The position numbers were made by a program, and so were the translations under genes. Below are positions 59,900 through 64,000 of a DNA stretch of 64,000 nucleotides, piece by piece (position 1 is the stretch's first letter; each line of letters begins with the position of its first letter). The stretch is from the NCBI RefSeq assembly GCF_036227225.1, contig NZ_CP109444.1, forward strand, positions 12,009,501-12,073,500, given 5' to 3'. The stretch is from Streptomyces sp. NBC_01478 (GTDB taxonomy: Bacteria > Actinomycetota > Actinomycetes > Streptomycetales > Streptomycetaceae). The notes under the pieces were generated by a model, which had not been told where the DNA came from, searched no databases, and saw nothing but the letters and a program-made list of their open reading frames with translations.

Positions 59900-60760
59900 A
59901 TGGTCTCCCAGACCGACTTGGCGTACGAAGTCTTCATCTCCGATCCGATCCCCACCAGCGTCACGGATCCCATCCCCAACGGAGAGCTGTTCTCCTGGTC
60001 GCCGATGTCGACCACGCTGATCTATGGGGAAGAGAACGCAGTACTGGTCGATCCCCCGCTGACGATCGATCAGGCCCAGAGGGTGGGTGACTGGGTCGAA
60101 CGGTCGGGCAAGCACCTCGAACACATTTTCATCACCCACGGCCACGGTGACCATTGGTTCGCCTCCGGCCCTCTGGTCGAGCGCTTCCCCGGCGCCGTGG
60201 TCCTCGCCGGCGAGGACAGCATCCGTCTCATGCGGCAGCAGAGCTCGGCGGAGTTCAGAAAGGCCCAGTGGGACAACCTGTTCCCCGGCCAGATCCCGCC
60301 GACTCCCGTGCTCGCACAGCCCGTACCACCGCAAGGGTTTCTTCTGGAGGGCAACGTTCTGCGCTCCGTCGAAGTCGGGCACACCGATACCGACGGCACC
60401 ACCGTGCTTCACGTTCCCTCGATCGGGCTCGTCGTCGCCGGCGATGTCGTTTACAACGGCGTGCACGTGTACCTCTCCGAGTCTGCGGATGGAGGGCGTG
60501 CAAAGTGGCTTCAGGCGCTCGACACGGTCGAGAAGCTCGCGCCGCGCCACATCGTCTGCGGACACAAGAACAAGGCGCTTCCGGACAGTCCGGACACCAT
60601 CGAGGAAACTCGGCAGTACATCCGTGACGCGGACCGGCTCCTGAACTCGACAACGAGCCGCATCGAATTCTTCGATGCCTTGTGCGCCCTTCATCCCGAA
60701 CGCCTCAACCAGGCGGTCGTGTGGCTCACGGCCACCGCGCTCATGGATGCACAGAGCTGA
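59900..60760 (+). CDS. Metallo-beta-lactamase-fold hydrolase
   Basis: A 286-residue protein with the intact metal motif HxHxDH in ITHGHGDHWFA (about residue 78-83), then VEVGHTDTDG, VVAGDVVYNG and VCGHKNKA, so both metal sites look complete. ATG 59900 was chosen because it begins the fold; a frame upstream to 59822 exists. Relatives hydrolyse thioesters or lactones. Compare the relative at 5990, which has lost half of the motif. Confidence 0.85.
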   Translation: MVSQTDLAYEVFISDPIPTSVTDPIPNGELFSWSPMSTTLIYGEENAVLVDPPLTIDQAQRVGDWVERSGKHLEHIFITHGHGDHWFASGPLVERFPGAVVLAGEDSIRLMRQQSSAEFRKAQWDNLFPGQIPPTPVLAQPVPPQGFLLEGNVLRSVEVGHTDTDGTTVLHVPSIGLVVAGDVVYNGVHVYLSESADGGRAKWLQALDTVEKLAPRHIVCGHKNKALPDSPDTIEETRQYIRDADRLLNSTTSRIEFFDALCALHPERLNQAVVWLTATALMDAQS

Positions 60761-60895
60761 GGTCGACTCTCTGCGAACGTGGCGTTGCGCCCGCGAGTGT
60801 GTGGCACTTTCCGCGGTGGTCCCTTCGGAGCGCCCGCGCAGATCACCATGCTGGTGCACGACCTTCTCCAGAGCACCGGTCAGGACGGGAGCTCA

Positions 60896-60937
60896 GGACG
60901 GCTCCGCCCCGGATCGATACGGTGGCCGGAGCCGTCC
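60896..60937. terminator. Hairpin terminator between converging genes
   Basis: Perfect 11-bp arms GGACGGCTCCG (60896-60906) and CGGAGCCGTCC (60927-60937), 20-nt loop, located between the MBL and aldehyde dehydrogenase stops. Confidence 0.7.
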
Positions 60938-60989
60938 GTCGGCGAGCAGATTACAGATCGACGTGGACAGGTGTGGACCGGCAGCCCGC

Positions 60990-62423
60990 TTATGCCAGCG
61001 ACGTCCAGACGCTCTTCACCTCGGTGTACAGGTCGATGGCGCCGCTGCCCATCTCGCGGCCCCACCCACTGGACCCGTAGCCGCCCCAGGGTGTCGAGGC
61101 GTCCACTGGGTTGGACATGTTGATGTACACGGTTCCGGCGCGGACGCGGCTGGCGACGCGGTGGGCTGCTGCCACGTCCCGGGTCCAGACGGCGGCGGCG
61201 AGCCCATACTCGGTGTCGTTGGCGCGGGCGACGACCTCGTCCTCCTCATCGAAGGGGAGGACCGCGAGCACGGGGCCGAAGATCTCCTCGCGAGCGATAC
61301 GCATGTCGTCGCGGACGCCGGTGAAGACAGTGGGCCGGTAGAAGTAGCCGGGCAGGTCGGCGGAAGAGCCGCCGGTGACCAGGGCCGCCCCCTCGTCAAC
61401 GCCGCTGCGGACGAGCGCGTGGACGTGCGCGCGGTGCTCGGCAGTGACCAGCGGGCCCAAGTCGGTGGCTTCGGCGTTGCCCGGCCCCAGGCGCATCTGA
61501 CCGGCCGCCTTGGCGCAGCGTTCGGCGAATTCGTCGGCCAACGAGCGGTGGACCAGGAAGCGGGTGTACGCGGCGCACACCTGCCCGCTGTTGAGGAGCG
61601 CACCCTGCAGACACCCAGCGACGGCCGCGTCGAGGTCGGCGTCGGGCAGCACGATACTGGGCGCTTTGCCGCCGAGCTCCAGCGAGACCCGCTTCAGATT
61701 GCCTGTCGAAGCGTGCACGATTGCGCGGCCGGTCTCGGTGGAGCCGGTGAAGGAGACCTTGTCGACGCCCGGGTGCTCGACCAGTGCGCGACCGGCTTTC
61801 GGGCCGCCTGTGAGCAGGTTCACCACACCGTCCGGGATGCCGGCCTCCTGGCACAGCTGGACGAGCCGGACCGTGGTCATGGGCGTCTGCTCCGCGGGCT
61901 TGACGATCACGGTGTTGCCGCATGCCAGCGCGGGCGCGATCTTCCAACTCGCGATCATCAGGGGGAAGTTCCACGGGGTGATGAGCGCACACACGCCGAC
62001 CGGCTCCCGCTTGGTGTACTGCAGCACGTTGGGAAAAGACATCGGAGCCGTCTCGCCGTAGAGCTTGGTGACCCAGCCCGCGTAGTAGCGGAAGTGCTCG
62101 GCTGCGACCTTGACGCTCACCATCCGCGAAACGCCGATCGGCTGGCCCTGATCGAGGGTCTCCAGCTGGGCTAGTTCTTCGGCATGTTCGTCGATCAGGT
62201 CGCCCACGCGCCACAGGATGCGAGCCCGTTCCGCCGGCGCGAGACCCGCCCAGGCGGGGCTGTCGAGCGCTGCCCGGGCTGCCGCGACCGCCTCGTCCAC
62301 GTCTGCTCGGTCGGCGTCGGCGCACCGTGCGTGCGGCGCACCGGTCGCCGGGTCGACGGTGTCGAACTCGGCGCCGGACGCGGCCGACTGCCAGGTGCCG
62401 CCGATGAAGAGGGTCTGGCTCAT
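60990..62423 (-). CDS. Aldehyde dehydrogenase
   Basis: A 477-residue NAD(P)-dependent aldehyde dehydrogenase: PWNFPLMIASWKIAPALACGNT (cofactor), GSTETGR, catalytic Glu in LELGGKAP and nucleophile Cys in LNSGQVCAAYTR, then EEIFGPVLAVLPFDEEDE. ATG 62423 with AGGAG upstream. Immediately downstream of an AraC regulator on the same strand, an arrangement like feaR-feaB for phenylacetaldehyde oxidation; with a homoprotocatechuate dioxygenase gene next door, an aromatic aldehyde or semialdehyde substrate is likely. Too little context to name it feaB or hpaE. Confidence 0.93.
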   Translation of the reverse strand: MSQTLFIGGTWQSAASGAEFDTVDPATGAPHARCADADRADVDEAVAAARAALDSPAWAGLAPAERARILWRVGDLIDEHAEELAQLETLDQGQPIGVSRMVSVKVAAEHFRYYAGWVTKLYGETAPMSFPNVLQYTKREPVGVCALITPWNFPLMIASWKIAPALACGNTVIVKPAEQTPMTTVRLVQLCQEAGIPDGVVNLLTGGPKAGRALVEHPGVDKVSFTGSTETGRAIVHASTGNLKRVSLELGGKAPSIVLPDADLDAAVAGCLQGALLNSGQVCAAYTRFLVHRSLADEFAERCAKAAGQMRLGPGNAEATDLGPLVTAEHRAHVHALVRSGVDEGAALVTGGSSADLPGYFYRPTVFTGVRDDMRIAREEIFGPVLAVLPFDEEDEVVARANDTEYGLAAAVWTRDVAAAHRVASRVRAGTVYINMSNPVDASTPWGGYGSSGWGREMGSGAIDLYTEVKSVWTSLA

Positions 62424-62678
62424 TGTGTGCTCCTGTGTTCTGAGTCGTCGGTCCTGTCGCTGCCAGGACGAAGCGGGCACATGACCACTCGCCGCCCGGC
62501 TCGGTCGTCGGCGGAGTGTGCGGCTCGCATACGGTGAGCGTCGCTCTGGTGGGAGATCCCGGTTTGCGGTGGCGTGCACGACGTCTTGCGGTGCCGGGCA
62601 CGGATTCCCGTAAGGCGCCGAAACGACAGGCCCCCGGCACTGCCGGATGAGGACTGCGCGTACACCTTGCCCGTCCGG

Positions 62679-63632
62679 CTACTGGGCCTGAGCCGCTTCA
62701 CGGGTCTCCCGAGGGCTCATGCCGTACGCCGCCTTGAACGCGTGGCTGAAGTGCGCCGCGTCGGGAAAACCCCAGCGGCCGGCCACGGCGCCGATGGGGA
62801 GGCCGGCGAGTGCGGGATCGGCGAGGTCACGTCGGCACTGTGTGAGCCGCCGCTCGCGGATCCAGCCGGAGACCGTGTGCCCCTGTTCGGCCAGGAGCTT
62901 GTAGAGGTAGCGGCGTGAGATGCGGTGGGCCGCGGCGATCCGGTCCGGGCCCAGCTCGGGATCGGCGAGCCGCTGCTCCATGTAGAGGAGGATGCGCTGT
63001 CTGAGCGCCTCCGGCCCGTCTTCTCGGTGAGCGGAAGAGCTGCCGTGCTGCGCGAGCAGAGCGCTCACGAGGTCGACCGCGCTGTCCGCGAGGCGGTCTT
63101 CGCCCACTCCTTGCAGCTCCCGCACCTGACGGGCCAGGCCGCGCAGGAAGGGCTGGACCACCGGGCCCAGTCCCTCTTGGCACGGGACGGTGGCGGCGTT
63201 GACCCTCGCCAGCTCCTGTTCCGTCAGCCGCAGCAGGGCGCGCGGGAACATCAGCACGAGCATGCTGTACGGCAGCTCGCAGTCGAGTGTGTAGGGGCGG
63301 CGCGTGTCGTAGATGGCCAACTCGCCGGGGGCCAGCAGGGCTTGGCGGTCCCCTTGGGCCAGGCGGCAGCGGCCGGTCAGCTGCAGACTCACCTTGACGA
63401 AGTCGGGTTGGTCGGAGGTGATGTGCCCAGAGGTATGGGTGACACCGTGCGGCTGCGCGGCCACGACCGACACCTGCACGGCGCCGAGGTGGGAGGTGTG
63501 CAGGGAAGCGTGGAAGTCGGACGTCTCGCCCGGTACGGCTTCCATGGGCACGAAGCTTCGGCGGACGACCTCGCGCCAGAATTCGAAGCGTCCGGCGGAC
63601 GTGTCGTCCTGAGGTGTCGTCACTGAGCGCAC
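62679..63632 (-). CDS. AraC-family regulator (FeaR-like)
   Basis: A 317-residue protein: N-terminal AraC_binding_2-like domain (RFEFWREVVRRSFVPMEAVPGETSDFHASLHTSHLGAVQVSVVAAQPH, then LLAPGELAIYDTRRPYTLDCE) and one complete plus one partial AraC HTH (PDRIAAAHRISRRYLYKLLAEQGHTVSGWIRERRL; PIGAVAGRWGFPDAAHFSHAFKAAYGMSPRETR). GTG 63632 with AGGAG upstream. The N-terminal domain resembles the regulator at 23246. Likely activator of the aldehyde dehydrogenase or of the dioxygenase gene. Confidence 0.88.
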   Translation of the reverse strand: MRSVTTPQDDTSAGRFEFWREVVRRSFVPMEAVPGETSDFHASLHTSHLGAVQVSVVAAQPHGVTHTSGHITSDQPDFVKVSLQLTGRCRLAQGDRQALLAPGELAIYDTRRPYTLDCELPYSMLVLMFPRALLRLTEQELARVNAATVPCQEGLGPVVQPFLRGLARQVRELQGVGEDRLADSAVDLVSALLAQHGSSSAHREDGPEALRQRILLYMEQRLADPELGPDRIAAAHRISRRYLYKLLAEQGHTVSGWIRERRLTQCRRDLADPALAGLPIGAVAGRWGFPDAAHFSHAFKAAYGMSPRETREAAQAQ

Positions 63633-63653
63633 GGTGCTCTCCTGTGTGGAAGA

Positions 63654-63677
63654 GGGGGCCCCGGTATTCGGGCCCCC
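63654..63677 (-). terminator. Hairpin after the dioxygenase gene
   Basis: Perfect 8-bp stem GGGGGCCC (63654-63661) / GGGCCCCC (63670-63677) with 8-nt loop, 7 bp past the dioxygenase stop. Confidence 0.65.
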
Positions 63678-63684
63678 GGGAGAC

Positions 63685-64000
63685 TCAGCCGAGGCCGTCG
63701 GCGCCGACCTTGACGGCGGCCTCGTCCAGGAGGGCGTCGGAGACGGGTTGCGGCCGGCCGTCGAGGTCGAGGACCGGGGTGGCCTCCTTGTACCAGGACT
63801 CGATGACGGCGTTGCCCCAGAAATCGCGGCGGCGGTCGTCGTGGACGTTCCAGCGGTACGTCTCGTGGTCGGGGTCGCCGGTGTAGTAGTCCGAGGTATA
63901 GATCTCCACGCGGTGGCCGTCGGGATCGCGGAGGTAGACGTAGAAGGCGTTGGAGACGCCGTGCCGTCCCGGGCCGCGCTCGATGTGGTGCTCCTTGCGC
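63685..64000 (-). CDS. hpaD: 3,4-dihydroxyphenylacetate 2,3-dioxygenase-like extradiol enzyme, N-terminus outside window
   Basis: Only the C-terminal ~104 residues are visible: ERGPGRHGVSNAFYVYLRDP followed by DGHRVEIYTSDYYTGDPDHE and WNVHDDRRRDFWGNAVIESWY. The Glu in HRVEIYTSDY is the third metal ligand of class I (vicinal oxygen chelate) extradiol dioxygenases, and the D-YYTGDPDHE-x-RW block is that of homoprotocatechuate 2,3-dioxygenase (HpaD/HPCD). It would open the ring of 3,4-dihydroxyphenylacetate. The gene continues past the right edge. Confidence 0.8.
   Translation of the reverse strand, partial: RKEHHIERGPGRHGVSNAFYVYLRDPDGHRVEIYTSDYYTGDPDHETYRWNVHDDRRRDFWGNAVIESWYKEATPVLDLDGRPQPVSDALLDEAAVKVGADGLG

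Noticed and set aside
53052..60760. Regulators and flavin enzymes as part of an antibiotic gene cluster
   Set aside because: No polyketide synthase, NRPS or other scaffold enzyme is present in the window.

Overview
The window is very GC-rich DNA with Streptomyces character: GTG, ATG and some TTG starts, TTGAC(A/G)-17 bp-nAnnnT promoters, many TetR, IclR, AraC, GlxA and LAL/LuxR regulators, Tat-exported and secreted glycan enzymes, DUF2690 and HATPase proteins. It reads like accessory DNA from a chromosomal arm or a large plasmid. There are no ribosomal or core metabolic genes, and it is full of broken transposases and fragments of neighbouring genes. No tRNA, rRNA or CRISPR array was found.

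Left part (1-17.9 kb): a tautomerase cut by the window edge; a small HD-domain hydrolase; then a divergent catabolic block. On the minus strand lie a homogentisate-dioxygenase-like cupin and a thioredoxin-reductase-like flavoprotein. On the plus strand lie an alpha/beta hydrolase, a mandelate-racemase-type enolase and an MBL-fold protein. After IS debris, a peroxiredoxin, an ankyrin protein and two exported glycan-degrading enzymes comes a second catabolic operon (FAD aromatic hydroxylase, OsmC, SDR), divergent from an IclR regulator. The promoters of these three operons, and of a second peroxiredoxin at 18.97 kb, share one layout: a TTGACA promoter followed by two 11-bp palindromic motifs exactly 20 bp apart.

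Middle part (18-30 kb): transposase relics, amidase plus MetX-like hydrolase, an AraC regulator, an intact IS5-family element, a complete nitrilase, an HATPase protein, and a 3-oxoacid CoA-transferase pair divergent from a second IclR regulator. Fragments of the nitrilase gene recur at 20.0 kb and 39.5 kb.

Right part (30-64 kb): three further HD-domain genes, each next to an intact or broken GlxA-type (DJ-1/PfpI plus AraC) regulator and often to alpha/beta hydrolases and SnoaL-like proteins; an IS110-family recombinase; a large secreted beta-helix protein; envelope and HTH genes, one holding a perfect 22-bp palindrome; an SDR plus FAD-monooxygenase operon with a perfect 10-bp operator; a LAL regulator; a two-component system; an HxlR/SnoaL/MBL group; and an aldehyde dehydrogenase, an AraC regulator and the end of a homoprotocatechuate-2,3-dioxygenase-like gene.

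Taken together, the window looks like a patchwork of small-molecule catabolic or detoxification cassettes (aromatics, nitriles and amides, perhaps cyanamide-like compounds), each with its own regulator, joined and partly destroyed by transposition. The two observations most worth pursuing are the four-promoter palindrome-pair regulon and the repeated GlxA-HD module.
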